NCBI RefSeq assembly: GCF_963675165.1
Contig: NC_087392.1
Coordinates: 2,061,001-2,125,000, forward strand
DNA from: Halichondria panicea
Taxonomy: Eukaryota > Porifera > Demospongiae > Suberitida > Halichondriidae
DNA length: 64,000 nucleotides
Direction of reading: 5' to 3'
Below are positions 10,340-20,405 of the stretch, one piece after another. The notes below the pieces were generated by a model. That model ran no database searches. It saw only the letters and a list, made by a program, of their open reading frames with translations, and was not told where the DNA came from. Both the position numbers and the translations under genes were made by a program. Within the stretch, counting starts at the first letter, position 1, and every line of letters begins with the position of its first letter.

Positions 10340-11876
10340 ATGCGTACGCCTCAGTATAAGAAAGTACGAGCATGCAGGCCGGAAAAATATCGCCCCTGGA
10401 GCAAGCGTAGCATGGAACGAGCTCTCGATGCGGTTATTCACAAAGGGGTTGCTGTCTCCAGAGCTGCCGCTGACTATGGTATACCAAAGACAACTCTATA
10501 TGACAATGCCACAGGAAGAGTTTTGCCAGGGAGCAGGAGTGGACCAAGGACATATTTCATGGTCGAAGAAGAGGCTCTGTTAGTGTGTTTCCTCATCAAG
10601 TCAGCCGAAATTGGGTATCCTTTCACCAGATTACAGGTTTTGTCTCTAGTTGAAACAATGTTGATCCGAAAAAACAAAGAAAAGACTGGTGCCTCTTCTG
10701 TTACGCATGGTTGGTGGGCTAGATTTTGTAAGCGACATCCTGAAGTCTCTTTAAAGACATCCTCTTGTCTGTCAGTGGCTAGAGTCAAGGCATCTTCCGC
10801 TGAGACACTCTCCGAATATTTTTGTACTCTTAGAGAAACTGTAGAAGAGTCGAAGCTGACTGATCAACCTGAGCTGATATACAATATGGATGAGAGCAGC
10901 TTCCCCCTCGAGCCAAAACCACCAAAGACTGTTCATCGAAAAGGCGATAAGCAGCCTTACCACGTCACCAAGGGTACGAAGAGTCAAGTTACTGTAGTGG
11001 CATGCGTGAGTGCTTCCGGCCAGTACGTACCTCCCATGATAATCTGGGCAAGGAAGAAAATGAACCCAGAGCTTGCTGTTGGAGAGATACCTGGCACCAT
11101 TCATGCTCTTTCTGATAAGGGATGGATGACTGCTAACAATTTTTGATAAGTGGTTCAAGCGACACTTCTTAAGGTATGCGTCTGCTGTTCGACCCATTAT
11201 TCTGCTGATGGATGGGCACTCCGCTCATTACAGTCCTGTAACCATTCAACTAGCTGCAGAAGAATGTGTCATTTTGTTCGCACTCCCTCCAAATACTACC
11301 CACCTCACTCAGCCCTTAGACAAGGGTGTCTTTGGCCCCTTTAAGGTACATTGGAGACAGGTTTGCCATGATTATAGAGTAAAGAATCCAGGCAGAGTGG
11401 TGAACATCTACAGTTTTTGCAGCCTGCTGAGTAAAGTATGGATGGAGTCCATGACGGCCATCAACATCGTTAATGGATTCAAAACTACAGGAATTTATCC
11501 ACTAAATGAAAATGCTGTGATTAGGAAACTTCCTGGAAAAGCCACTTTTTCGAATGAGCCTAACATGTGTACTGCCTTCACCCCTCTGAAACGGCAACCA
11601 TATCGTCTGACTCTTGTCGGTACGGATGATGAAAAACGCCCAGGCATTGATTCTCCTCCCCGAGATAACTCACTTGAACAGCAATCTACGATGCATGACA
11701 TACTTACCATACAGACACCAACTTTCAAAGTGAAGCCTATCATTATAAAGCCTGATCCAGCCAAGCTCGTACTTATAGGGAAGGAATCCGTTCAAGATGC
11801 TATACAAAAACAGAAAGAAAAGACTGAAAAAGAGTTAAAAAAGAAAGAGAACAAAAAAAATTTAATAAGATCGTAA
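10340..11876 (+). pseudogene. Pogo-like (DDE_1) transposase, element 1
   Basis: From ATG 10340 a pipsqueak-type helix-turn-helix is seen (WSKRSMERALDAVIHKG, AAADYGIPKTTLYD), then a CENP-B-like second DNA-binding part (VTHGWWARFCKRHPEVSLK). The DDE core shows YNMDESSFPLEPKPPK, VTVVACVSASGQYVPPMI, and, after a +1 T in the run at 11138-11142, LLMDGHSAHY, LPPNTTHLTQPLDKGVFGP and NIVNGFKTTGIYPLNE. A lysine-rich tail ends at 11876. The single frameshift is the only visible lesion. The enzyme would cut and paste elements at TA sites. Confidence 0.85.
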
Positions 11877-11916
11877 CCAAACGATGTCAGGATATACAGA
11901 AGCTGGATTCTAAAGC

Positions 11917-12900
11917 AAGTGAGTGCGCATGCGTAAGCAAAGTATACGGTAGTGTGTATGTGTGTGTGCGTGCGTGTGCGTGTTATTGCTGTAGCTGTTT
12001 GACGATTGCAGAAGTAAGAAGTTCTATACGCTTCTAGCCATGTTTTATTGGATTTGGACTCGTAGATAGGCTTTTCCCAATTATGCTGGCATAATTTTGG
12101 AATAATAGGGACCATTTGAGCTCCATTAGCATTGAGCATTATTCCAGAATAATAGGTGAACAAAATAAATTTGGAGGTATGGTTTTACTTAAAAAGGCGT
12201 GGTTTAACATAAAGGGGCGTGGTATGGATGTGGATGTTCTAAAATGGTGGAGTAATCATGAAGAAGAACTCCCTCAATGGTCTTAAGTATGTAAGAATGT
12301 CCTCTTGCTACAGCCATCATCTGCAGCTACAGAAAGAGTTTTCTCTATTTTGGAAAGTTCTTTTAATAAGAAACAAACCCATTCTCTTCAAGACTATATA
12401 TGTGCATCTGTAATGCTACAATATAATAACAGAAAATAGCTTTTTCTTTGTAAACACTGTCTCACACACTTTTTTAATGATTCATTTTCCGAAAAATCTG
12501 TTGGAATAATAGGTGACAGTCAAAGAATAATAGGCTAACAGTCGAAGAATAATAGGTGGACCTTCCTGGTATAAAAGAATAGCAAAATAGGCAAATTTTT
12601 TAGCATAATTGGGAAAAGCCTACTCGTAGATTTGAAAAATAATGCTTTGTTCTTGAGTTATAGCTCTCTTTTTTTTTACTTGAATTCCATCAGCCCTTTC
12701 AGAATAGTGCGTAGCAAAACTTACCCATATATAGAATGTTGATACTCTACTTAGTAGTTAGCTCTGCACTTGGTAGCGAGGAAAGAGCTCCACTGCCAAT
12801 GAGCATGCAATGCCATTATTATGGAATTTGAACTTTATGCATCTTTTTAGCAACAGTCTTTGTCAATCATTTCCTTACTTGCAAATTTATTTCAGTTGCA
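11917..12900 (+). repeat. Dispersed repeat with embedded GT microsatellite (copy 1)
   Basis: It starts with a gcgcatgcgtaag / agtatacggtagtgtg block, then a (GT)n-like tract, then ttctatacgcttctagccatg, then aataatgctttgttcttgag and cagaatagtgcgtagcaaaa, ending about tactctacttag. The same blocks in the same order recur at 59190-59470 and, inverted, at 62580-62875. A small hAT splits this copy at 12067-12622. No coding potential. Confidence 0.65.
12067..12622 (+). mobile_element. Small degenerate hAT with 8-bp target duplication
   Basis: Ends TAGGCTTTTCCCAATTATGC and GCATAATTGGGAAAAGCCTA are perfect inverted repeats. CTCGTAGA flanks both sides (12059-12066; 12623-12630), the 8-bp duplication expected for hAT. 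Subterminal gaataatagg words occur five times. Internally only the end of a transposase remains: LLQPSSAATERVFSILESS followed by DYICASVMLQYNNR, the C-terminal dimerisation region. It depends on a full-length relative to move. Confidence 0.85.
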
Positions 12901-12918
12901 AGACAAAAATACAAAAAT

Positions 12919-12950
12919 GCTTCCACTGAGGCATCAGCACCCGCGGTGCT
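12919..12950 (-). repeat. AAAGCACCGCGGGTGCTGAT motif, copy 1
   Basis: A GC-rich word containing an agcaccgcgggtgct palindrome followed by gatgcctc and tggagg/tggaag. Nearly identical copies lie at 25062-25103 and 62331-62372. Here it lies just 5' of the C48 protease exon. Confidence 0.6.
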
Positions 12951-13002
12951 TTTATTGTGTTTAGTGCTTACTTGAATCTGTTACTACATGTATCTCTCTG
13001 TA

Positions 13003-14244
13003 GCTCCAAAACCCGTGTTGTCATCAACTATGTTTTCGCCTGGGGGGGAATTCGAAAACTCACTTCGACAATGTCATAACATCTCTCCCATTGACCGATC
13101 CGACACCATGTGGGATGGTGCTATAGACAGTTCAGATGCTCCGTTTTTGACAGGGTGGGTCAAAGATCTAGGCCTAACTCAAGCTGATCGTCCGATTTTG
13201 TCCGATGGTGAATATCTGACAGCTTCACATATGTCTGCAGCTACCAATTTCCTCTCCAGAACGGGCTTGTAGACACCCATATTTTGTCCCATAAGGAAGG
13301 CTATAATTCAAGCTCCAATGGTTTTGTGCAACTCATTTTTGTGAGCCCTAATCATCACTGGGCATGCTTGTCAAACAGTGTCTCAGAGCCTTGTGTAGTT
13401 GAATTGTACGACTCCATGCATACAACTCCAATTGAAGATGGCAGCATAGTTTCTCAAGCCTGCAAGATAATGCAATCACGCAAGCTGTCGAAACTGATCA
13501 TTCAAGTTGTGAACGTCTCAATACAAGAGGGAGGGACTAACTGTGGACTGCACGCAATTGCGATGGCCATGGACTTGTGTAATAATGTAGACCCATTTAC
13601 TGTTTTCTATGTAAAGCATCAAATGAGAAAGCACTTGTGCTGTTGCTTTGAAGAAGGATTACTCTCTCCGTTTCAAAGTTTGCCTATTGAAAGAAAGGCT
13701 CGAGTACTGAAAACATTGACGTTTAACCTCTATTGCGTGTGCCGGCAGCCTGAACGTGGACAAATGGCCTGCTGTGATGAGTGTGATACTTGGTATCACC
13801 CTGGATGCATCTATATTCCCCAGGAGGTTGTTGAAGATGGTGAGGATCTCATTCCCTGGAGCTGCCCTTCTTGTGAGTGCTATTGATATTTTATTATTGT
13901 GTTATGCACAGGTGTTTTCAGGAAAAGGAATAAGAACCCAGCAGTAGACCTAAACACTAGGGATGGTAATGAGGCCTACACAGTTTCCTCCCCAGGTCAG
14001 TTGAAATGTCTTTGTGCGTGGTTGTGTGCTCACTACATATATTATCCTTACACCACAGCTGATTCAGCAAGCACAGATGTTGAAGAGGATAAAGGTAATG
14101 TCACACAGTTTGCAAAAAACTGGCTAGATTTATCCGATTGTACAGGTGGTGCTACAAACAAGGCCCTCAGGAATAAGACAGGTTCTTCCCGCGGCAGAGC
14201 GAAACGTGGACGTGGACGTGGTGGTAGTGGTGCGACCACAAGAG
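13003..14244 (+). pseudogene. C48 (Ulp1-like) cysteine protease fused to a PHD finger
   Basis: After an acceptor at 13002 the protein shows TGWVKDLGLTQADRPILSDG, then (1-nt frameshift near 13260) FVQLIFVSPNHHWACLS with the catalytic His, VVELYDSM with the Asp, and EGGTNCGLHAIAMAMD with the Cys. A C4HC3 PHD follows: YCVCRQPERGQMACCDECD, WYHPGC, WSCPSC. The PHD closes across a 39-nt intron (13873-13911). Later exons (13912-13995, 14059-14094, 14146-14244) encode a basic tail with RGRAKRGRGRGG. Ulp1 proteases remove SUMO or related modifiers; PHD fingers read histone tails. It lies between the pogo element's TIRs. Confidence 0.75.
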
Positions 14245-14638
14245 GTACACATTTTAAGCGCTATTTGCATGGATCTGTTAATTATGGTAATGAATCGTAG
14301 TGGTGTTTCCTTATTTAGCTCGTGTGACAAACCCACCGGACCTAAACACTAGGGATGGTCATGAGGCCTACACAGTTTCCTCCCCAGGTCAGTTGAAATG
14401 TATGTATGTGTGGTTGTGTGCTTACTACATGTATTATCGGTACACCACAGCTGATTCAGCAAGTTCAGCAAGCACGGATGTTGAAGAGGATAAAGGTAAT
14501 GTCGCACAGTATGCCAAAAAAGAACAGACATACATATTTATTCATGATGTACAGGTGCTACAAACAAGGTCTTCAGGAATAAGACAGGTTCTTCCCGCGG
14601 CAGAACAAAACGTGCATGTGAAAATTATGAAGTGTTGA
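13947..14638 (+). repeat. 392-bp tandem duplication of a three-exon block
   Basis: Unit 1 (13947-14338) and unit 2 (14339-14638) share gacctaaacactagggatgg, the same donor after TCCTCCCCAG, the same small exon CTGATTCAGCAAG...AAAG, and GCTACAAACAAGG. Each unit holds the same series of small exons with splice sites. Unit 2 has a 9-nt insertion (a repeated agcaagttc) and loses the RGG-rich end. Confidence 0.85.
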
Positions 14639-14808
14639 TGATTATTTTTATGTGTTGATTATTATTTTGGCTGTAAAAGTGTTACTATTACCCTAGTCAT
14701 GCGCATGCGCAAGTAAATCTATAATTATGCTGACTCAGCCTTAAAAGGTTTTTTTTGCCCTTGCCATGCACGGTTTTATACAGTTCTAATCGAGTTTTGA
14801 TCGTTTGT

Positions 14809-15109
14809 ATGAGGCCTGGCAGGTACCAGAAGTCTCTCTGTCGTTCTAGAAGTCATAGCATATCTTTGAAACTATCGCAACAGTCTAGTCGGCAATATAG
14901 GTTGCAAACGTCGCTTATTGAATGTTCAAACCACCGACTTTGAGCTGCTGCTGTGCAAGAGTAAAGTAACAGGATTACTTTTAATTGTGGAAGGCACGAG
15001 ATCTGATCATTGTCTATTAGTGCATGCAAAAAACTAGAAGATAGCCCTTACTGTCTCTTCAAACGGGCACACGAAAACTGGTGTCGTTCGGAAATTAGTT
15101 GCTTACTAG
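14809..15109 (-). repeat. Right long TIR of pogo-like element 1
   Basis: Inverted partner of 9741-10014. An IS630-like element inserted 36 bp beyond it. The stretch 14640-14808 between the duplicated exons and this TIR shows no gene. Confidence 0.8.
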
Positions 15110-15261
15110 TAATAATTATTTTGCGGAATTCGTGTACGTCTGTTACAGAGGTTTTCAGGTTGGTTGACTATAGTAACTGTGAAATAAATAGAGCATGCGC
15201 AATAGCTATAGACTCCGCCCAGCTACTTCAATCAATAAACTCACGAAATTCAAAAACTAAG

Positions 15262-16230
15262 ATGCCGATTCCATACTCGTTGGACCTTCGTTGGAGAGTA
15301 ATTTGGCTCCATCTTGCTCATCACTTGAATTGTAAAGACATATCACACCAAGTCAGCCTTTCTGAGAGCACTGTCTATAGATATATTAATGCTTTTGAGC
15401 AAACTGGTGATGTAGCGCCAAGAGTTTCAACACATGGTCCTCAGAAACTACTCGGAGATTTTGAACAGCTTGTACTTCTACGAATCATTTTGGAGAACAC
15501 TGGCATATACTTACATGAAATTCAAGCAAAACTTGTTACAATGTTTGGCGTTACTGTAAGTGTTGCAACCATCTGTTGAACACTTAAGTTCATGAACTGT
15601 ACACGGCAAGTTATTCAACACATTCATATACGGCGTAATGATGAATTACGTGCTAAGTTTATGGCTGAAGTTACAACCTATGATCCAAGAATGCTCATAT
15701 GGCTAGATGAGACAGGGTGTGATAGAAGAAATTGTGTGCGAAAATGGGCATACAGTATAAGAGGTATGACGCCCAGAGACCATAGGCTGCTAGCACGTGG
15801 AACACGCTACTCAGAAATTCCTGTACTGTCCCTTGATGGAATACATGATGTATGCTTCTTTGAAGAGACTGTGGATGGTGGAAGGTTTGAGCAGTTTTTG
15901 AGAGATTGTGTTCTTCCAATTCTAAATCCATTCAATTGGGTAAATCCCCATTTAGTTGTGATTATGGACAATGCCTCCATACACCATGTGGAGGGTGTTA
16001 TGGATTTAATTGAAAACCAAGAAGGAGCACGACTGCTTTTTCTCCCTCCATACTCACCTGATTTGAATCCTTGCGAAGAGGTTTTCAGTCAAGTGAAATC
16101 AATTATGAAGCAAAACGATGGAGTATTTCAATCATGCAGTGCCTCAAGAGTACTCTTAAGTATGGTATTTAGTATGGTAACCAAACAAGACTGCCTTTCT
16201 TATATCTCTCATAGTGGATACATTGACTAA
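15262..16230 (+). pseudogene. IS630-like DDE transposase (one in-frame stop)
   Basis: The 322-codon frame starts MPIPYSLDLRWRVIWLHLAH and has two helix-turn-helix segments (ISHQVSLSESTVYRYINAFE, LHEIQAKLVTMFG). The DDE triad is visible in MLIWLDETGCDRR, LVVIMDNASIHH and PYSPDLNPCEEVFSQVK. The only lesion is TGA at 15577-15579 in VATIC-TLK, which looks like a decayed arginine codon. It would catalyse cut-and-paste transposition of 15146-17433. Confidence 0.9.
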
Positions 16231-16289
16231 AACATTATCACAACGTATAATAATAACTATGCACAGCACACCAAAAATTGTCAGTTTAA

Positions 16290-17303
16290 TCAAAGTTGTT
16301 GAAGTAACTTCATGATTGTACCCTTCTCTTCACAATACTCCTCGTCAGTCAACACCCCGCTTTGCTTTAGATTTTGTAGTTCATTCAACTGCCTGTATAG
16401 CTTCGACCTACTCTCTATAACTTTTGCTGGGCTATTGCTTGCAATAATATGTGTTGAACTGGTAGACACAGCAGGAGACAAAGCAGTAGCAATCACAGTT
16501 GCTGCATCAGAAAGAGCCCGAGCAACTGGCACATTGTCTTTTTTTCGAGATGGAGTGCCGCTGCCAGCACGAGTGAACATTGTGGTGTTAGGCGGATTGT
16601 CCATACTACAATACATACCACTTGCTACCATTTCGGCCCATATACGAAATTGCATAGGTGTATAATCACTAAGGTGCTTTTCTTTCAATGAGTCGACCAG
16701 TTGCTGAACTTTCTGTTCCTTGTTAGCCTTGTCAGGTACTTTTTTCTTTGTATTAACTACAGATACGCCATCACTTCGAGGACGCTTGCGACTCTCTTTG
16801 GTGTTGCTTAAGCCATCACACCACAGCATTACTTTGCCTTTAGTTTTTGGATTATTAATACAGGACCACACCTCCTCCAGATCACGCCTATTTCTAATCC
16901 GCACAACACTTGAACCCTCCACATATCCAACATCGAAGTCACTATCAACAATGTCATCAGTTAACTGTCTCTTAATGGCATCTTTTAAGTCCTCACATGT
17001 GAGAATTGTAGTAATATCTAAATCACGAAGAGTGAACATCTTTCCAGAGCTTATAGGCCCATCTTTTGATGCAACTTTCACCAAAACTTTGGATAGAAGT
17101 GGGGAAGCTCCTTGTAATGTTGTATTGAGTTTTGCAGTAGGCACATTTGGCATTGAATATGTACCTTTACTTAATGGTGTAATTAACACGCACCCACCAC
17201 CGTTCTTTGATACTTGTTTCTGTGATCCACTATTAATAGTCACTCGGCGCCCAGTGGCAGCTACAGCAAGCGAAAGTGAAGACGAAGGCTGTCCTGGTTC
17301 CAT
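16290..17303 (-). CDS. Second protein of the IS630-like element, unknown function
   Basis: An intact 337-codon ORF from ATG at 17303. The N-terminal third is low-complexity. A compact domain follows (KVLVKVASKDG, MFTLRDLDITTI, DFDVGYVEGSSVVRIRNRRD, KVMLWCDGL) that resembles a ubiquitin-like/PB1 fold by pattern only. Then comes a basic stretch (KRPRSDG, KKKVPDK), a helical region (YTPMQFRIWAEMVASGMY), and a C-terminal coiled-coil (SRSKLYRQLNELQNLKQS, LTDEEYCEEKGTIMKLL). Similar proteins recur in sponge and coral predictions. Its intact frame beside a barely damaged transposase suggests it is part of the element. Confidence 0.75.
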   Translation of the reverse strand: MEPGQPSSSLSLAVAATGRRVTINSGSQKQVSKNGGGCVLITPLSKGTYSMPNVPTAKLNTTLQGASPLLSKVLVKVASKDGPISSGKMFTLRDLDITTILTCEDLKDAIKRQLTDDIVDSDFDVGYVEGSSVVRIRNRRDLEEVWSCINNPKTKGKVMLWCDGLSNTKESRKRPRSDGVSVVNTKKKVPDKANKEQKVQQLVDSLKEKHLSDYTPMQFRIWAEMVASGMYCSMDNPPNTTMFTRAGSGTPSRKKDNVPVARALSDAATVIATALSPAVSTSSTHIIASNSPAKVIESRSKLYRQLNELQNLKQSGVLTDEEYCEEKGTIMKLLQQL

Positions 17304-17599
17304 GACCAGATGATCTTCTAAATATAAAACTAGCATGTGCTTGCAGCTGTGCTGACACAGCAAACCAGAGTACATAGTTCAATGTTTTGCGCAAGCGCAC
17401 ATGATAGTTTCTCAAGGAACCTGAAAACCTCTGTATAGCTTACTTTATTTTCTGGGCTAGTTAGATCCTGTCGGTGTGTATTGTGTGCAAGCATCATCAT
17501 AACGCAAACATCACCATAATGCAAACTCTAAATATACTTTGTACAGACAACATATTCTAAAAAGTGCTATAAATGATTCATGTTTAATAACCCAAACTT

Positions 17600-18545
17600 T
17601 CACAACTATATTAGGAAACATCATCCCTCTTACCCGAAGCAGAAGTCTCTTACCAGAAGCAACATCATCTCCTGGATTGACCCTATTAGCTGCCTCTGTT
17701 TCGACCAGTAGCAGTAGATCTAACATGCAGACTATAGGCCCAGTGTTCAGAAACGGACTTCCAGTGAATTATACTTTACCAAAAGCGTTCAGTGCTTCAG
17801 TTATGAAGTCGCTCGAAAAAAGTGTATGGAGCCAACTTTATGCAGTGCGTTTGTTCGAGAACTTGTAGTTCATATGACCAGTTTTGGCGAGATTCCATCC
17901 CAGTCCTTTTGTTCTCTGGTAGCAAGACGGATTGTTCATTTCTCCGTGACCCTAGTGGAAATGGATATGTAAGTACTTAATTTCTATGTTATTGCAGTAA
18001 GGTGTCTTGGGAGTTGAAGTTAAAGACGCGAGTGGGAAATAAGCAGAAAGCTGAGAAAAATCTAGATGCTTCACCACCAGCCCCCCAAAAGCGGCGAGTT
18101 GATGGCAGGTATGCTCCCATTGATACTACAGCTCTTTTAGACAATGATGTGCACAAACGCAATTTGATTGCTCTCGACAAGGAGTTATCTAAACCTAAGC
18201 CCATAGTGTGCTTGAGCTGATGGAAGAAACATTTGGTTGTCGTCGTCAATTTGTACTCTGTGATGCAAAGAATGTTGAAGAAGTCTTAAAGTTATACCCA
18301 GCTCTTTCTTCTTTCTCGTCCTGATGTTGTAAGTTTACACATACTATAATTATTATGCACTGTTTTCGTTCCCTAAGATTATTCAAGAAATGGAGTTAAT
18401 CCTAAAGCGCCCACTGGGGTCACTAACTTCTGAATTCCAATCTAAATGGCATAAGTATGTGCCTGCTATCCTGGAGCTTTCTCAGACGTACTCTAAAAAG
18501 ACTCAAAAAGCTTTGGAGAAGATCTATGACTACCGTAAGGAGGTT
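17600..18545 (+). pseudogene. Downstream exons of the SAMD3-like gene
   Basis: The reading FRNGLPVNYTLPKAFSASVM continues, after a frameshift near 17820, with FVRELVVHMTSFGEIPSQSF and CSLVARRIV, then RDPSGNGY ending at a GTAAGT donor (17970). After an acceptor at 17999: VSWELKLKTRVGNKQK, RRVDGRYAP, then ELMEETFGCRRQF and EEVLKLYPAL, then from about 18387 MELILKRPLGSLTSEF. This order matches the post-SAM region of SAMD3-like proteins. The usual C-terminal third is missing before the CACTA end. Frame breaks and a stop near 18220 indicate decay. Confidence 0.6.
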
Positions 18546-18559
18546 ATATTCACATTTTT

Positions 18560-19018
18560 GTTAAAGTGGAACTTCGAACTAAATATTAATAATACATGTA
18601 TATATTCCCTGTATATGTTGTTTACACAACGCAGCAGATGTTATATATTGTATTATACGTGCTTATGAATTATTATAATAATTGAATCTGAACATTAATT
18701 ATACTAATGAGAATCAGATTATTTTAGGGAGGAGTACAGTAAAATTAAAAATGTATAAATAGTGAGAGTTACATTTTTGTTTTAAGGAGATGATACAGTT
18801 AATAAAGTAAGTGTTTAAGACAAATGTTACGATGTTATTATAACATGAGTTACATCTTTGTTTTAAGAAGAGAGGTACAGTTAAATTAAGTAGTTTAGAT
18901 TAAAAACATTTACTCATTAAAAGAAACAATGAATTTTATCTTTGTTTTAATCAACTTTTTGGTTATGTGAGTTTCAGTTAAAACAACTGATTTTTTGAAC
19001 AAACAATTTTTTACAGTG
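18560..19018. repeat. Right terminus and subterminal repeats of the CACTA element
   Basis: Three to four units of (g)agttacat(t/c)tttgttttaa with following (g/t)acagtta lie between 18760 and 18960, and the terminal TTTTTTACAGTG ends at 19018. The words are inverted relative to those at the left end. No gene is visible from 18560 to 19020. The next 400 bp hold only a short gctgattccgaatctg/cagattcagaatcagc inverted pair (19241-19367). Confidence 0.55.
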
Positions 19019-19458
19019 CATGCTCAGAGGGCAACATCCCCCAGCAACAGTGACTGAACTATTTCGCACTCCGTTTTTTTCTTAATTTAGGCTTTACATT
19101 GTTTATTTGCTTTTTGTCTCACCGTAAAAAAAAAAGTAGTGATAAAAAATTTTTTTCAAGGTAAGTCAAGGCACCATACCTCATGTTCAGCAAAGAACTA
19201 CTCAGTAGGAGTTTAAAGAGTGAATGTAAGAAGTAGAGTGCTGATTCCGAATCTGGTGTTATTTTTGTGCACATATACATATAGCTACCATAACAGTTAA
19301 TGGTGTTTTGAAGCGTGTTGAGGGAGATAACGTTGTTGTATACACTCAGATTCAGAATCAGCAGGGTTAAATTACCTAGGGCAGAGAGTTAAACATTTAC
19401 GGAAAGGTGTGGATTTACACTACTATCTATGCTTCTATTCACTTGCCTGTTACAGAAC

Positions 19459-20405
19459 AATGGCTACAGTTGCTGAGTATGCTGGTGAACACTGTAGGAG
19501 TATTTTTTATGAAGCACATACTAGTCCACCAACTGTGAAGATTACTAATATTAGGAAGGGACCAGTGTATGAATTAGGCCAAAGACGAAAATGCGCTAGT
19601 ACTACTTGGATTAACTTTTATGAAGCTATTAGGGCAATTCGTGACTCATCATTCACGGCTTCTTTTGATAGTTTTAAAGTAATGGTTGGTAAACTGGAGA
19701 AGAAAAGGTCTGAGCTAGTATGAAACAAAAAAAAATACGATGTCGAGGCTTACCGTTTTGTGGTGTGCACACCATTATCCCTACCACAGACACTGCTCTT
19801 TCCAAGGACAAGGCTACGATAGAAGAATTATCTACTAAACTACAGACACTTGATGTGCGAAATGTTAACAAACAAATAAAAACGCGGGATATTAAGTTGG
19901 TAGAATCTCAGACTCAAGCCAAGAAAATGGAAAGAGAAAGAACCGCCCAAGATAAGACTATACACAACCTCGATACTCAATTACAAATTTCCCACACTTT
20001 GGTTCACTGTCTTCGCCAGAGACTGTCTCAATCCAATCGCAACGATAATTCAACTGTCCAGGAGAATAGTACACTTCGTACCGAGCTATATGAAATTGAC
20101 GAACATTTTTCATGTGAGGTTACTGAGCTGGAGGCAAATCATTCATTACAGAGTTAGAACTTGCAAGACATGAGTGTGACATCCTTTCTGAACACCTTGA
20201 TGATCTTCAGTCTAATACTATTCACACAAAAATGGGCAAGCAAATGTTCATTGATGGTGTTCATCAGTGCTGTATTAAGCTGTTAGCGTTAAATGTTGCA
20301 ATAACACAAGTTGAACCTGTCGCAATAACACAAGTTGAACCTGTCATGCATGGCGAAGATACAGTACCATTTTTACTGACATTGAAAGAGGATTTTATGT
20401 GGTAA
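19459..20405 (+). pseudogene. Multicopy coiled-coil protein fragment, function unknown
   Basis: Starts MATVAEYAGEHCRSIFYEAH, then PPTVKITNIRKGPVYELG, KCASTTWINFYEAIRAI and FKVMVGKLEKKRSE. After a frameshift near 19720 a long predicted coiled coil runs through KDKATIEELSTKLQTLDVRN and TAQDKTIHNLDTQLQISHTL. It resumes with ELARHECDILSEHLDDLQSN and DGVHQCCIKLLALNVA before stopping near 20405. An 18-bp direct duplication (gcaataacacaagttgaa) is present at 20298-20334. I recall the N-terminal pattern from repetitive sponge/cnidarian predictions but cannot assign a function or element class. Confidence 0.5.

Larger units (their letters stand above)
9741..15109. mobile_element. Pogo-like element 1 with long terminal inverted repeats
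   Basis: Inverted repeats at 9741-10014 and 14809-15109 (about 280 bp, many point differences and a few indels) bound a pogo-type transposase and a C48 protease-PHD gene, both rightward. The left end reads TA|GAGTAAGCAACC; the right end GGTTGCTTACT is followed by a slightly altered TA. Pogo-like element 2 at 40228 begins TA|GAGTCAGC, supporting a shared family end. It sits inside the rightward gene of the CACTA element. A dispersed repeat and a small hAT have landed within it. Confidence 0.7.
15146..17433. mobile_element. IS630/Tc1-mariner-like element with two convergent genes
   Basis: Both ends begin CAGAGGTTTTCAGGTT (inverted at 17418-17433) and are flanked by TA (15144-15145; 17434-17435), the signature of Tc1/mariner insertion. 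It carries a rightward DDE transposase and a leftward second gene, tail to tail with about 60 bp between stops. The 2288-bp length fits an intact element. It sits beside pogo-like element 1 within the CACTA element. Confidence 0.85.
6254..19018. mobile_element. CACTA/EnSpm-like DNA transposon with nested insertions
   Basis: The left end reads CACTGTAAAAATGTTTTGTT. The right end is its inverted counterpart (aacaaacaattttttacagtg, shown shortened as TTTTTTACAGTG). Both are flanked by CA (6252-6253 and 19019-19020), a 2-bp target duplication. Between them lie a leftward tnp2-like transposase with C2H2 fingers and a rightward SAM/SAMD3-like gene, sharing a short divergent region. Removing the nested elements at 9741-15109 and 15146-17433 leaves about 5 kb, a plausible EnSpm size. 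Subterminal repeats occur at both ends. Superfamily assignment is inferred from termini plus transposase. Confidence 0.7.
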
